Assembly (NCBI GenBank): GCA_947561585.1
Contig: CANNZV010000266.1
Span: 485,597-549,596 of the forward strand
Length of the DNA: 64,000 nucleotides
From: Caprella mutica
Lineage: Eukaryota; Arthropoda; Malacostraca; Amphipoda; Caprellidae
Reading direction: 5' to 3'
Each line of letters opens with the position of its first letter. Positions within the stretch are counted from its first letter, which is position 1. Positions 22,765-34,309 of the stretch are shown here, piece by piece. The notes under the pieces are model-generated. The model was not told the origin of the DNA. It did not search any database and worked only from the letters and a program-made list of their open reading frames with translations. The position numbers and the translations under genes were made by a program.

Positions 22765-23838
22765 TTGCAATATTTAGAAGAATATAACAAATTATAATAA
22801 AATGCATAAAAAACAGCTATTTTAAATACACTATAAACATTAAAATTTGTCAAGCTTTTGCTTGTCAAATATTATGATGCCAAAATGTTAATTGTTTTCA
22901 TTTTCTGTTTATCTCCCGTATGTCAAGTAAGGTCAATTCTATTATTTTATAATGCTACAGTTCAAAAGAATGCAGACTGAGTGCATTTTCCCTGTGAAGA
23001 ATGACTATGTTTCCTGATATAAAATAGCGTATTATATGTGCTTATATTTACACTAAAATTAACTGAAGGTAAATGTGGTTAGAGTGAAAACTTTTATGAG
23101 TAAAAGTTTATTATATCTCTTTAGAACAATAAATTTTAAATAGCTTTTTAAGATGTGCCTACATATATTAATTACCTAACATTTTTTAAATTTTCATTGT
23201 TATTTTTTTCTTGCAAGTGTCCAAGATTCAATTTGAATTTTGATATTTTGTAGATATGTTACTTTAGGCTGTGATGGTTCCTTTCGGGGTGATCTCATCA
23301 ACTGTGGTACCTTATAACGGTCCACTGTATGGGTTCTCTAGTGATCAGAATCTTATTCTTTTGCTTATCTTTCAGATTCTTTTTTAATCTATTAGTCTCC
23401 TTCTACTAAATACTCATTGCCATGCCCTAGAACCAACTTGCTTATATGGTTCCGACCTCAGACCTATGGTCAATGCTCAACTGTATTTAGGTTAAATAAC
23501 ACTTTTGGGTATAACTCAAAAGGGATTGTATTTCTATATCAAGCATATATTACAACACTATGCACTTCACTAAGCACTCACAAGAATTTGTCTCACAACT
23601 CAGACTTGAGATTTAGATGTTAATCTCATGCGAGCCAAATGGTAACTAGCTGTGAATGCCCATTACACATAATTATATTGTTCGCCAAAGCAGTAATGCG
23701 TACACAAGTAATGTGTTTGCATCACTACAAGGCACATTTTTATCACTTTGACATTCATAAAAATGAACCTAAAAAAACAACCCAAACATTCTTTCTAAAG
23801 CAAATTAATTCATTTTTGAATTATATTACACATAAAGA
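22765..23838. other. Unique AT-rich DNA
   Basis: Two open frames of 68 and 77 codons (23417-23623 and 23639-23872) have no recognisable motif; the second runs into MITE family A. No repeat structure seen. Confidence 0.35.
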
Positions 23839-23840
23839 TA

Positions 23841-23951
23841 AAATCCGAGTAACCGAATTTTCATTCATATAAAAATAAATTTTACATAATAATTATGTAT
23901 GGTTTCTAGATCGAAAATGTGGAACTGACCAAAAACTCGGAGCTTACCCTA
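23841..23951. mobile_element. MITE family A, internally deleted copy
   Basis: Left arm AAATCCGAGTAACCGAATTT then TCATTCATATAA, right arm GATCGAAAATGTGGAACTGA then AAACTCGGAGCTTACCCT. The left arm lacks several bases of the consensus. Confidence 0.55.
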
Positions 23952-24016
23952 TTTGTTTCGAACTCGAGGTAAATTTTTGTTTCTATATATTCTCTACAAT
24001 TCTAACAATATTTCAG

Positions 24017-24186
24017 TTAAATTATTAGCTGAAAAAATACTTATAAATATTCATACAATGAATAAAGCGTATGAAAAGATGAATTATTTAATATCAAACC
24101 ATGTTATCTCATCACAGTTCAGTAAAATGAACTCAATTTTAAAGGAGATAACAATAGCAATTAATAATATCAGTGAGAAGAAATAA
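24017..24186 (+). CDS. Possible 3'-terminal coding exon, unknown protein
   Basis: A good-looking 3' splice site (CTACAATTCTAAC branch-like sequence, then AATATTTCAG ending at 24016) is followed by about 56 open codons ending in TAA at 24184-24186. The frame reads as an amphipathic, helix-prone lysine- and isoleucine-rich tail (LLAEKILINIHTMNKAYEKM, later INNISEKK). AATAAA overlaps the stop region. The frame also extends open upstream to 23953, so the splice boundary is inference. No domain or family was recognised, and the strong A/T bias means chance cannot be excluded. Confidence 0.2.
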
Positions 24187-24189
24187 ATA

Positions 24190-25270
24190 AACTCTATTTT
24201 ATTCTTTGAATCACATTTTTAATGCATAAATCGCTCTGTAATTAATATCAGTCAAAATTATTCATTTAATGTATTTTAAATTTGTAAACATTTTTCATTA
24301 CAAACATTTAACTCAAGAGGATTATTTTTTATATCTATGAAATATAACATAATGTTAGCTTCAATTATTCCAATCTCTTAGTTGGCTTATAAAGCTAATA
24401 TATCATTTATGAATTACCTACGAAATAAATAAATAAATTTACGTAATTAATTAACCAGCAAATACTAAGACAAATTGAATCTAATTCATTTATTAAGTTT
24501 AATGTAATTACATTAGATTACATTTAAATAATATCATGTGTAGGACATTTTATATAATAAATAAATCTCTCACTTTTACGTAACCGGATGGTACGACACG
24601 AAGATATTGTGACAAATTCTCCGTCAAACGACGTTAATTCCAGTCAGAGAGAACAATAAATTCCGAGTGAACAATAGATGCTGCAAATACAAGAGATTCC
24701 CATGTCTCTGATATGATTTAGAGACTCTTCAGAAGAGCAACTTGTCTCGTTAAAGGTCTCTCTTACTGGATTTAGATGAGGATCCTCTTACAATCATGTT
24801 ATCCATCTCCACATTCTCCAGGTTTCTTTTTATAGTTTACTTCAATATTTTGCCTGTTCAATATTTGAAGAAATAATAATAATAATAATAATCTTTGACT
24901 GAATTGTTTAGATGCTTCTTTGTCGTGAGTGATGGAATATTAAAAAAATATGAAGAAGTTTTTTTTATTATCATACATAGAAACTTCATGGAACTGATTC
25001 AGAATACTCATGGAATTGATTCAGAATACTCATGGAATTGATAATACTCATTAAGACTCGGACTAACTTCCCCGCATCGGTTTCAATTGAAAGATGGGTT
25101 TATCCGAATATTTTCGACGTAGAGGAATAATAATTATGTTGAATTTTCTGTGATTATTTCAATATGGGTTTCATTTACTAGAAATAAACTGTAGATTTTA
25201 ATCCTTTTGATAGGTAATGGAGTAGAGGATACCTCGCACTGTGCAATCACGCCGATCTGAAATGATCTCA
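24190..25270. other. Unique AT-rich DNA with an AAT microsatellite
   Basis: AATAATAATAATAATAATAA lies at 24868-24891. The words CATGGAATTGATTCAGAATA CT are tandemly duplicated near 24990-25035. No coding signal recognised. Confidence 0.4.
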
Positions 25271-25273
25271 ACA

Positions 25274-25345
25274 TTAAAACTACCAACCAGTCAATGTGAC
25301 TGTTTTTTACTTTTCAAACATTTGTATCTCATAAAATATTATTGG
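25274..25345. mobile_element. Left half of piggyBac-like MITE family C
   Basis: TTAAAACTACCAACCAGTCA then TGTGACTGTTTTTTACTTTT and CAAACATTTGTATCTCAT match the left half of 58984-59213; the right half is absent. Confidence 0.5.
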
Positions 25346-25918
25346 CTGACGCTTTAAATTTTTTTAATTTTAGTATAACAAGTCGGTGTTTCCTAATATT
25401 AAAAATAAATAAATTCTGAAGTTGTTATGGCTGGTAACATCTCCGAGACGGTGTTTCCTTATATTGATAATATTAAAATTTCTAGAGATGTTGTGGATGA
25501 CTTTGTCGTTATAAAATATTAACGCTTTTGATGTTTGAGTTTCGTTAGAATGTTTAGAGATTTTCAGAAAGGAATTTTATGGCTGTTTTGTTGCTAGCGA
25601 TTTCGTTTCTAATTGATTAATAAAGATAACTGTGTTCCTGATAGAAGTTATTTTAATAGATGTAGAGATGAATAAAATTACAAATCATTTCAGCTATTGT
25701 CAAATGTTTGTTTTGAAAGGCATTTTTACCTCTCCAGAAGTATGTTGTTGCAAATGCAAGACATCGAGAAAGCTTATAAAAATATCAAATATTATTCTAG
25801 TTACATCCATTACTTTTCTAAGAAATAAATGATATGGATGCATTACAAGGTCAGCATAAAATATTGATACATCATTCGAAAAGATTCCTGGAGAAAAGCT
25901 TACATAATATCGCAATAT
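25346..25918. other. Unique AT-rich DNA
   Basis: Overlapping frames of 66 and 71 codons on opposite strands (25632-25915) are not recognised. ACGGTGTTTCCTTATATT near 25449 repeats GTCGGTGTTTCCTAATATT near 25383. Confidence 0.3.
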
Positions 25919-25919
25919 T

Positions 25920-26058
25920 AGGGAATAGCTACGAGTTATAGTATGGTTCCATATTTTCGATCATGAGATAAAATATATAACTTAACATTTTGATTAGTTA
26001 TATATAGATTTTCCTAAATGATCGAAACTATGTAACTGGTCGATAACTTGAAACTTAC
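25920..26058. mobile_element. MITE family A copy
   Basis: GGGAATAGCTACGAGTTATA then GGTTCCATATTTTCGATCAT at the left; TGATCGAAACTATGTAACTG then GTCGATAACTTGAAACTTAC at the right. Confidence 0.65.
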
Positions 26059-26067
26059 TCTGTGTGA

Positions 26068-26104
26068 GTATCTAGAAATCTTCGTTGGCCCCACCATAAC
26101 TCAG
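26068..26104. mobile_element. MITE family B half copy
   Basis: GAAATCTTCGTTGGCCCCAC followed by CATAACTC is the right half of family B, lying 10 bp from the end of a family-A copy. Confidence 0.45.
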
Positions 26105-26179
26105 TACCTGGATTCTACCAAAACTCAATTGTATAATCAAACTCTCCGAAGAGTTCTAAGGGAGTGGAATGGCATCGCG

Positions 26180-26667
26180 TCCCTTCTCCCAAACCTACCA
26201 TTCATGTCCATTCTCCCAAACCTACCATTCATGTCCATTCTCCTAAACCTACCATTCATGTCCATTCTCCCAAACCTACCATTCATGTCCATTCTCCCAA
26301 ACCTACCATTCATGTCCCTTCTCCCAAACCTACCATCCATGTCCCTTCTCCCAAACCTACCATTCATGTCCCTTCTCCCGAACCTACCATTCATGTCCCT
26401 TCTCTCAAACCTACCATTCATGTCCCTTCTCTCAAACCTACCATTCATGTCCCTTCTCCCATACCTACCATTCATGTCCCTTCTCCCAAACCTACCATTA
26501 ATGTCTTTTCTCCCATACCTACCATTCATGTCCCTTCTCCCAAACCTACCATTCATGTCCCTTCTCCCAAACCTACCATTCATGTCCCTTCTCCCAAACC
26601 TACCATTCATGTCCCATCTCCCAAACCTACCATTCATGTCCCTTCTCCCAAACCTACCATTCATGTA
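26180..26667. repeat. Minisatellite, 27-bp unit (about 18 copies)
   Basis: Unit CCCAAACCTACCATTCATGT then CCCTTCT. Three long open frames (two on +, one on -) of 172-208 codons exist only because 27 is divisible by three; the peptides are pure repeats without a signal peptide or other domain. Confidence 0.95.
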
Positions 26668-26772
26668 TCAATAAAAGAATAACAATTGAGTGAAAAGAAG
26701 AGTGTTATTGCCACTGGATATTGGACTCGATAAAAGACAGCCATAGATGCCTATTCTCCTGAGAAATGTGTA

Positions 26773-26815
26773 CACTGAGAGAGAAGATTGTGATGGGGAA
26801 CTGGAAGATTAAATG
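26773..26815. mobile_element. MITE family B half copy
   Basis: GAGAGAAGATTGTGATGGGG then AACTGGAAGATTAA is a diverged left half of family B. Confidence 0.35.
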
Positions 26816-26819
26816 GAAT

Positions 26820-27260
26820 CTAATTTTTTAACTTTCAATTATAGTCTAGTTAAAGTTTGAATAATAATATCCATCTTTTCACTTATAATGCATATGAAGC
26901 AAATACATGTGAAACAAATTATTGACATATATAAGTTCTGAATATTTTCAAAAAGATACTGTTTTTTTCACCAAGAAACTTAAACTATTACATTCGTTTC
27001 TTATAAATATATTTTCGCTTATATTAGTGAAAATAGGAAGTGACATCTGTCGACTCCTTCAGGAGACAAAGGATTAATCTTCTGATCAAAATGTAATTGT
27101 AAATTTAAATAATAGCTTCTGTACCTTTTCCTATATAATCATTCGTTTCTGTGACCTATATGCAAAATTTCAGATTTATTTTTATTGTCCGAATTTACAA
27201 TCTAATTCCTGTAACCAGTAGAATTCATGATTGCTTAAAACACTTTGATAACTGGAATGG
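26820..27260. other. AT-rich DNA, nothing recognised
   Basis: No inverted repeat, array or plausible exon was found. Confidence 0.4.
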
Positions 27261-27262
27261 GC

Positions 27263-27420
27263 AGTCATAGTGAGCATATCTTCGCCGCCACTTCCATCTA
27301 CTTTGAACTTCTCGCGCTTTTGAGCCTATCGCTCCTAAAATCTAATAAACTGGTTCATGACATTGACCAATCGTCCCACCAAACTTCAAGCATTTTGGTT
27401 TAATACTTTTTGAGTTGAAT
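27263..27420 (-). repeat. Dispersed repeat R1, truncated copy B
   Basis: Reverse-strand copy: TTCGCCGCC near 27283 is the inverse of GGCGGCGAA at 6390. GACCAATCGTCCCACCAAAC is the inverse of the ACGATTGGTCAAT block. One unit only; the AGGTCA runs are lost. Its inner end abuts a family-A half at 27425. Confidence 0.6.
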
Positions 27421-27424
27421 ATTT

Positions 27425-27477
27425 TTATTATATGATCGAAAATGTGGAACCGTCCGATAACTCTAAACTTACCCTAT
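27425..27477. mobile_element. MITE family A, right half only
   Basis: TTATTATATGATCGAAAATG then TGGAACCGTCCGATAACTCT, ending AAACTTACCCTA. No left arm identified beyond the R1 copy. Confidence 0.5.
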
Positions 27478-27750
27478 AAGATTAGAAAGAATTTGTTACG
27501 TGAATATGAATAGATATCAATGATTTTATTTAGCATAAAAATGTGCATATATATTAAGTTTCTCACATCCCCCATTAACTCTAGTTAATTTTAGTCAATA
27601 GCTTTGAAGTAAGAGACTGCTAATGGAGTTATCTCGTAAGCAAAGAGACACTCTAATGTGTCTCGTGAGCAGAGAGACATTATTATGAATATAACTACAA
27701 ATTATTAATAATTAACTTGGCTAAGTAATACGCTAAAATATGAATTTTCA

Positions 27751-27948
27751 GTCAGTTTCAAATCTTCAGTAATATAAGAAAATAGATATAATAATTCTAT
27801 TAGTTTTTATTTCAATTGGTATCCAATCTATCCATGATACCTGCAGGTATCTTAGATACCAATAAAATTGAATTAAAAAAATATTATTATATTGTTTTTC
27901 TCATATGACCGAAGATGTGAAATTGACCGTAATTCATAACTTACCCTA
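27751..27948. mobile_element. MITE family A with central palindrome
   Basis: Left arm remnant GTCAGTTTCAAATCTTCAGT then AATATAAG; right arm TCATATGACCGAAGATGTGA ending CATAACTTACCCTA. The central palindrome at 27811-27876 is TATCCATGATACCTGCAGGT ATC, flanked by AATTGGTATCC / GATACCAAT. Confidence 0.65.
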
Positions 27949-27949
27949 C

Positions 27950-30090
27950 GTTCTGTTTATTATTTTACAAAAACATTATCATTAGTTAGGATGATATCTC
28001 TATCACTTTATTTCTCGAAATTTTAGTTTTGTTTATGATTTACAAAATTATTTATTATCTAAATTAGTATTCCTTAAGTAATAAAATAAATATACATTTA
28101 ATGTTCATGGTTGATTGATAGGAATTATTATACAAGCTATAATTATGTATAGTAGATAAAGATAATAAACTCATCTCTTCAATCTTGCTTAATAATTTAT
28201 TACCAAGTTAGTATCCTCTTTCTTGATCATACCATTTGTCTTTGTTCCTAGTAGACGTTAAACCCCTTATAAAATTATTAGTCTATTAATTTACCTGCCC
28301 AAAAGAAAGAACAATCATACCTCCATCAGTTGCATCACTGGTAGATTATAGTAAAGTTTATTTAATGTGGTATTGCTACCGAAATAGGCGTCTACTTATT
28401 CTTTAATAAATAAAAATCAACATTCTTTCGTTAAAAATACAAGACTGCTTTCTGTTAGATCCACCACGAATGCTTTATGTTTTTGTCAATTACTTAGATC
28501 GCTTTCATCTCATTCACTATAGTCACAATCCATTAATAAGGGTGAACTGATCTTTAACTTCGGAAAAAATTTTCTAAAGCAAACAATTTATTATTATTGT
28601 AGTATTTAACTGCAGAGCTTGCATTTGTGACTTCACTTGTTAACAATCTCTTTATTTTCTCTGTCCATGTGCTCGGTATATTTTGTGAATTTGGAACACT
28701 TACGCTTGCATGAGCATGTTGCCAACAGTGTTTTTAAAACTAATTCACGTAGCTTCATGTAGTAGTATATGTAACACCTTTTATATCATATTAAACTGAT
28801 ATATAAAACTATTTCATGTCTGTGACTGTAATTCGAAACTTAATTACATTTGCAATGAAAAATAAACAAATTTATTCGATAACGAGGCCATCACTCGTGC
28901 TGTTTTTATATTAAATAATATAATCATCTGAGCATTTTATTACAGCGTATGCTACAATACACTCATGGAGTTCCAGTGTATTCACCATCAAGCAATTAAG
29001 TATTTTTAAACTTTGCACTTTGTGATTTATGCCAATTATTCTGTGCAAATTCAGTGCGGCTTAAACTACAGTTAATTTCTCAATCCATTTGATTTCAATG
29101 TTGTATTCTGTAATTAATTTGTTAAAAACAACCTATTATTGAAAAGAGTTCTATTATATATAAAGATATCAAATATGGTCCATTGAAATCATGAATGGAA
29201 TTTTATCTACCGGTTTCGAAAATAAATGCACATTAATAATATACTACGCTTTCATGCAGTAATGATGCATGCACATATTTATTTATAGCAACGATTGTAA
29301 ATTTATATCCGTCAAGAGTCTGCATTCGATGGAAATCAAAACAGTCTTCATTGAGCATTTCTCCACAGAATTTTTCTGACGATAATTTCCCTAATTGTGA
29401 AATTCAATATCTAATACCGTAAATAATTATTATAAATTGTTATGGCAGTCGATATCCCAATTATATTATTTCCAACTGATACACGTGGTTTATCCCTTAT
29501 TGTTCTAAACATACATTTTCTATTGCAAATTGCATAATTATATGTGATTAAATTATCCTTAATTGAATTGTTTGTTCTATTAAATTTTGTTAATTCAAAG
29601 CAGATTTCAATTAATGGTGAAATCAACTTTTCAAATGAATATTAGTTTAATTGGACCGTTTTTATTATAGTAAATTTAGAACGATAGAATTATCATACAT
29701 ACATACAATCATATGAAACCCTGTAAAATGTTAATTAATCTCGTTTAACATAAAAAATGTATATCTCTATTGTCGTTATATTCTAAAGTGAAGTGTATGA
29801 CAAGGTTAAGGATCGCTGAGGTGGAAAGTGAAATAATAGCAGTTAATTCTTGAGACCTACACCTACAGATATTTTTCAGAGTATTTCACACGAGTTCACA
29901 GAAACTAGAGCACTATTGAAATTTGTAGCGCATTGTGATGATAAGAACTTCTCTTCCCATGTGGATAAAAAGGACTCAAGTGACTCCAAATATAAATTGT
30001 GTTTGTAGATTTGAACTTCAGGGTTCTTTTCAGGTGGAAAATGTCACTATTTCTAAGTGATAAGAAATACCAAATTCGTCTGAAAGCAGT
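27950..30090. other. Long unique AT-rich stretch
   Basis: About 2.1 kb without tandem array, recognisable transposon terminus or splice-flanked frame. One 71-codon minus frame (29411-29626) is not recognised. It is the longest repeat-poor segment of the left half and would suit intron or intergenic DNA. Confidence 0.4.
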
Positions 30091-30149
30091 GTAATAATTT
30101 ATGTAAATGCAGTTGTCAAAGAATTGTTCCATTTTTCATTCTTAGTCTT

Positions 30150-30790
30150 CTTATAGGTTTCCAAAAACAAACTTTGGACCCTTTTATTGGGATTCGAATT
30201 TACTAAATAGGATTCGAACTTTTCACCATCAGAATGCAGCTGGAGGGTGTTTGACTTCAGTTTGGCTTTGAATTCAAATGTACATTGACTAGAAAACAAA
30301 TCACAGAACTGAAGAATCGAACAGAAATATGAACAAGAGATGCTACCCTGACAATGATTGCAGTCATGGGAAGGTTGGTTACCCCTCTGCCGCCCCTTGT
30401 ACCGTATGAGTACCACTCAGTAGTGAATGAGCAGTTACTGTTCAAAGGTTGAAAGCATTTTATCCTCATTTGTAAAATTCTTTGAAGAGCTCTTCCATTC
30501 TTTGTCTCAACAACTAAGCTTCAAGTGACGTCATTCAGATACCAATGTAACCAATTAGCTACCATTGATTCAAGAAGAAATTGAAATGAGACTCAAGCTT
30601 CAAATTGCCGATTCGACGACTCTTAGGGACTAACTAAGGAACAATACGCTTTACAAATTGGATTGGATTCAAACTCTTTCGGCAAAAGAGTGAAGGAGTT
30701 GACATGATTTACTGATCTGGAGAACAAAGAATCCAGATGGTATCTCTCGTCATATTTCCAGATTAACTTGGAAGTTAGACGAGAAAAAAT
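30150..30790 (-). repeat. Two-copy dispersed repeat R4, copy 1 (protein-like)
   Basis: On the minus strand this aligns with 45130-45715 (+) over about 600 bp. Shared landmarks include CCAAGTTAATCTGGAAATAT, CACTTGAAGCTTAGTTGTTG, AATGAGGATAAA and GTCAAACACCCTCCAGCTGC then ATTCTGATG. The minus frame 30257-30469 begins MRIKCFQPLNSN and reads TEWYSYGTRG; the 45420 copy reads TEWYTYGTKG at the same place. The carboxyl part continues in a different frame (KLKSNTLQLHSD within 30099-30416), so this copy is frameshifted. It matches no family I know. Either a decayed transposon gene or a shared non-coding element. Confidence 0.55.
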
Positions 30791-30799
30791 GAAGTAGAA

Positions 30800-32090
30800 C
30801 AGTAAGCTCGTAATGTAATAGTAAATTTTAGAGTGATTGAATGCGCGGAATGATAAGGAACCGGATTAATTATTATTATTTTACATCAAAAAGTAGATAT
30901 TTTTAAGATTGCATTCGATTAATTTGAGTGAATTGAAGATTACATTTTGATTAACAATTTCACCGCAATGAACCTAGAGATATGAAGAAACTATATTGTA
31001 ACTTTTTAGTTTTCATTCATGGAATTTGTGAAAGGGTATTGTATATTGTAGTACTTAGTTATGACTGCTGTAGTAAGTGTAAGTCTTTGGAAGGCTGGTA
31101 CTGCTGTGTTTCTTTATCTATTGGAATATGGATGATTAGAATAAGGCATATTATTAGATGAATGCAATTTATGCATATAAGTTGCCAACATAAAATTTCA
31201 GATATTATTAATTTGTATTTTTTTCTCTTATGTAAAAGAGTTAGAGTGTGAACTACAAAATAAGAAGATGTTGTCACACAATTACAATTATCTTTTGCAA
31301 AATGGTAAGTGGATGAAGGTGAATCAAAACTGATTCTTCCAAGATAAGGACTCTATATAATACATATACAAGTAGTATTTACATTGGGTATAGTATAAAT
31401 TGATGAGTGAATCCAAAGTTTTACAATGGCTGACGACAGACTCTTTAATACTTGGTTGTATTAGATCTAAGTTATAGGTTGGCTACCTACGTTGTGAATT
31501 GTTTTCTATGATCTATTTTTGACTATCCTTTCCAAGACGATATTTTGTCATTAAAAACAAATTATTTTTTCTGGTTTCTTACTGTTCTAAATTTAAAAAA
31601 TGTACATACCAAGTTATATAATTTTTATTTTCACGATATATAACATTAATTTTGACGAAACTGACGCCAGTGAACCTCAAACTTTTGGCGAGAAAATTTG
31701 ACCGTGTAGACACTCCAATTGAAAGCTGACGAAAAGTTTCTCATTTAGTTTGTCATTAAGTTTGTCACTTCTCTAAAAAAATTTGATCGTCTGGACGGGG
31801 CTTAAATTATTCAATAATTTTTTCTCTATTTCCATCGAATTTTAAGTTATCTTATAGAAAGAAAAATTAATTTTAATGTGTACAAAATGCGTATCCAAAT
31901 TACGAACTGCAAGCATATAATGCTCAACAATTTGAATTTTTTTTTAATAATCATGGATTTCATCGCCAATACAAGGGGTGGAAAAAAGCTTCTCTTCATA
32001 CTTTTAAACTTGTTATCATTGGTTATTATGTTATTTGAAGTTATTATTTTTATTATATGAGATAATATTACTATCCCATTTTATGAAAAT
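30800..32090. other. Unique AT-rich DNA
   Basis: Frames at 31059-31277 (-) and 31878-32060 (+) are hydrophobic and A/T-driven, with no family. No repeats recognised. Confidence 0.35.
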
Positions 32091-32100
32091 AAAGATATTT

Positions 32101-32285
32101 CAGCCAACTGTCCTTTCGACCAAATATCCGTTCGCCCAAACGTCCGTTCGGCCAAATGTCTTTCGGCCAAATGTCCGTTCGGCCAAATGTCCGTTCGGCC
32201 AAATGTCTTTAGGCCAAATGTCCGTTCGTCCAACTGTCCTTCAGCCAAATGTCTTCCGGCCAAGTGTCATTCTGCCATATGTCCG
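32101..32285. repeat. Short array of GTTCGGCCAAATGTCC units
   Basis: About eleven units of roughly 16 bp, variants of GTTCGGCCAAATGTCC. Inverse unit GGACATTTGGCCGAAC. The unit resembles those forming the arms of the fold-back elements at 851-1990 and 20244-21276, but here only one orientation is present, so it would be a solitary arm. Confidence 0.7.
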
Positions 32286-32335
32286 TCAACCGAATTATCA
32301 ATAGCAATATGATTTATTTATTTCCAATAAGTTCA

Positions 32336-32563
32336 GGCCCGCTTCACACTTGCGTTTCTCAACACTGCATTAGAAATACTGCTCATGGCAATAAGTTTAG
32401 CTGTAATTAATTTTACGGAACTCTTCACACCTGCGTTACAAAAATTGCTGCGTTTTTTCTAACGCAAATGTGAAGAGCTCCGTTAAAATTAATTGCAGCT
32501 AAACTTTTTGCCATGAGCAGTATTTCGAACGCGGCGTTGAGAAATGCAAGTGTGAAGCGGTCC
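32336..32563. mobile_element. Palindromic MITE with 3-bp TCA duplication
   Basis: Nearly the entire 228 bp is an inverted repeat. Left GGCCCGCTTCACACTTGCGT then TTCTCAAC; right GTTGAGAAATGCAAGTGTGA then AGCGGTCC; the arms continue inward past ACTGCTCATGGCAATAAG. TCA occurs directly before (32333-32335) and after (32564-32566) the element, a 3-bp duplication as in PIF/Harbinger elements. It is inserted inside a family-A MITE, splitting TAAGTTCA from AAGGTATCGG. Confidence 0.75.
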
Positions 32564-32566
32564 TCA

Positions 32567-32701
32567 AAGGTATCGGATGTTTCCACACTTTTGTTCATAT
32601 AAGATAAAAACAATACCATTCTTACTATTTAACTATTATTTTATACTTTTTCCTCCAATGACCGGAAACGTGGGACCGTCCAATAAATCAGAACTCACCC
32701 T
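32567..32701. mobile_element. MITE family A interrupted by the palindromic MITE
   Basis: GGTATCGGATGTTTCCACAC then TTTTGTTCATATAAG on the left and GACCGGAAACGTGGGACCGT ending GAACTCACCCTA on the right. Its first bases (AATAAGTTCA, 32326-32335) lie on the other side of the insertion. Confidence 0.65.
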
Positions 32702-33279
32702 ATCTATCAGAATAATATCCAAAATCTGACAGAAATATTACATTGCCCTGGAACTTACTTAACATCTCATGAAAAACAAATCGACAAAATCATGCAGTCA
32801 ATAACGATTAAAACTGATATTTTTCTAAATTGGTATTTCGGCGAATATGCCTTGCCATTTTTACCTGGTATCAGGTGTTACCTTAAGCTTTCAATTAGCT
32901 CTCTAAACCACAAATAATTAGCGAAACTTTGAACTAGGCATCCATTGCAGAGAATCTCAGGTGAAGTTTCTTCTCGCTGATGCCACTCTGTTAATTGTAA
33001 GTCTCTTCCATCTCACCTTCACAGACGAGAAACACTTACGATGTGACTGAAATATTGCACACAGGCAAGAGGCTCGATTATCTTGCCATGATCCCTTCCT
33101 CTTATTGGCACATTTTTGAGAGCGGAAGGTTGTATGTCATACGAGTAAAATTTGGAAAATTTAGTATTTCTTGTATTTTATTTGTTGATGAATAAATTGT
33201 TTCTTAAAATTGTTTCAAATAAAAGTATGCTATTTAATATATTGAAGGTGATAAATTTTCATTGTAGAAGGATTTACAT
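32702..33279. other. Unique DNA, nothing recognised
   Basis: No exon-like frame, array or inverted repeat detected. Confidence 0.4.
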
Positions 33280-33281
33280 TA

Positions 33282-34309
33282 AGCCGGGTTTCCACTGAGG
33301 CAACACAAGCAACATGTAGCATGCGACTTCACAGTCTTTCAACAAGAATGTAGCATGCGACTTCACAGTCTCTCAACAAGAATGTAGCATGCGACTTCAC
33401 TGTCTTTCAACAAGAATGTAGCATGCGACTTCACTGTCTTTCAACAAGAATGTAGCATGCGACTTTCAATAAAGAGACACGAAGCATACATCACGGCAAC
33501 ACCTTCGTTGCTTGTAGCATGCTGCATGATCTGTTGCCTGTTGCTTGCTGCAAGCTCTGTTTTCTGTTGCTTTCTGCAATACCAATTCAATCAGTTCAAC
33601 AGAAACGAAACCAGATTCCAAACTTTGAGCGCAAATGTAATCAACTGAAACATGGAATAGAGGTTAAGAAAAATACTCATGTGAAGATAGTGAAATATTA
33701 TCGGATAAACAAGAGATCTTCATTTGGACCAGACCTTTTTATTTTGTTTAATAATTAGTGCTATAATATGAATGGATTATTAACGATATAAATTCTTTAC
33801 ATAATGAATCTTACATATATTTATTTATAAGAGTTTTCTTTATATAATGATATAAATGTTTAAATACAAAGATTTAATTAAATTATTTACCTCATTAAGT
33901 TGTTTAAATCACTCTGTGTCGTTTATAGTCCACACTGTGACTATGAAAAATCTCTAACGTTTTTAAATTCGTAAATACTGTAGTATGTCATTGATCATTT
34001 TCTAAACCAAATTTTTAAACAAAGAAAATGGGACATTGTTTGGCATCACTAATGTAATATTTTGTCATAAAACTATAAAAATTCTCTTTGTTACCGGCAA
34101 CAAAAATCCTTCCCACCGGTGGTGGGAAGCCGTTCAACGCTAGGCAACAAAATAAATCTTGCCGCTAGCGGCAGGCAACAGAGCAACGTGTAACCACGTG
34201 CAGCACGCTACACGTTTCCTTATGTTGAACTGGTTGAAATACATTTTGCCCCTGCGGCAATGTTGCATGCTGCGTGTTGCCAAAAGGTTGCCTCAGTGGA
34301 AACCCGGCT
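33282..34309. mobile_element. Non-autonomous TIR transposon (AGCCGGGTTTCCACTG)
   Basis: The 24-bp termini are exact inverted complements, AGCCGGGTTTCCACTGAGGC then AAC, with TA immediately outside both ends (33280-33281 and 34310-34311). If read as TAA/TTA the duplication could also suit PIF/Harbinger. Near the left end are five tandem units of about 36 bp (33312-33465) carrying TGTAGCATGCGACTTCAC. Near the right end are GTTGCC- and GCAAC-rich stretches, for example GCCGCTAGCGGCAGGCAACA. Two overlapping frames of 63 and 79 codons fall in the left subterminal repeats and are unlikely to be genes. Confidence 0.75.

Noticed and set aside
26048..26682. Three long frames of 172-208 codons (proline- or arginine-rich repeat proteins)
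   Set aside because: They arise from the 27-bp array, in three frames at once, without flanking coding sequence.
30180..30225. GGATTCGAA words resembling a tRNA T-loop
   Set aside because: No acceptor, D or anticodon stem can be formed around them.
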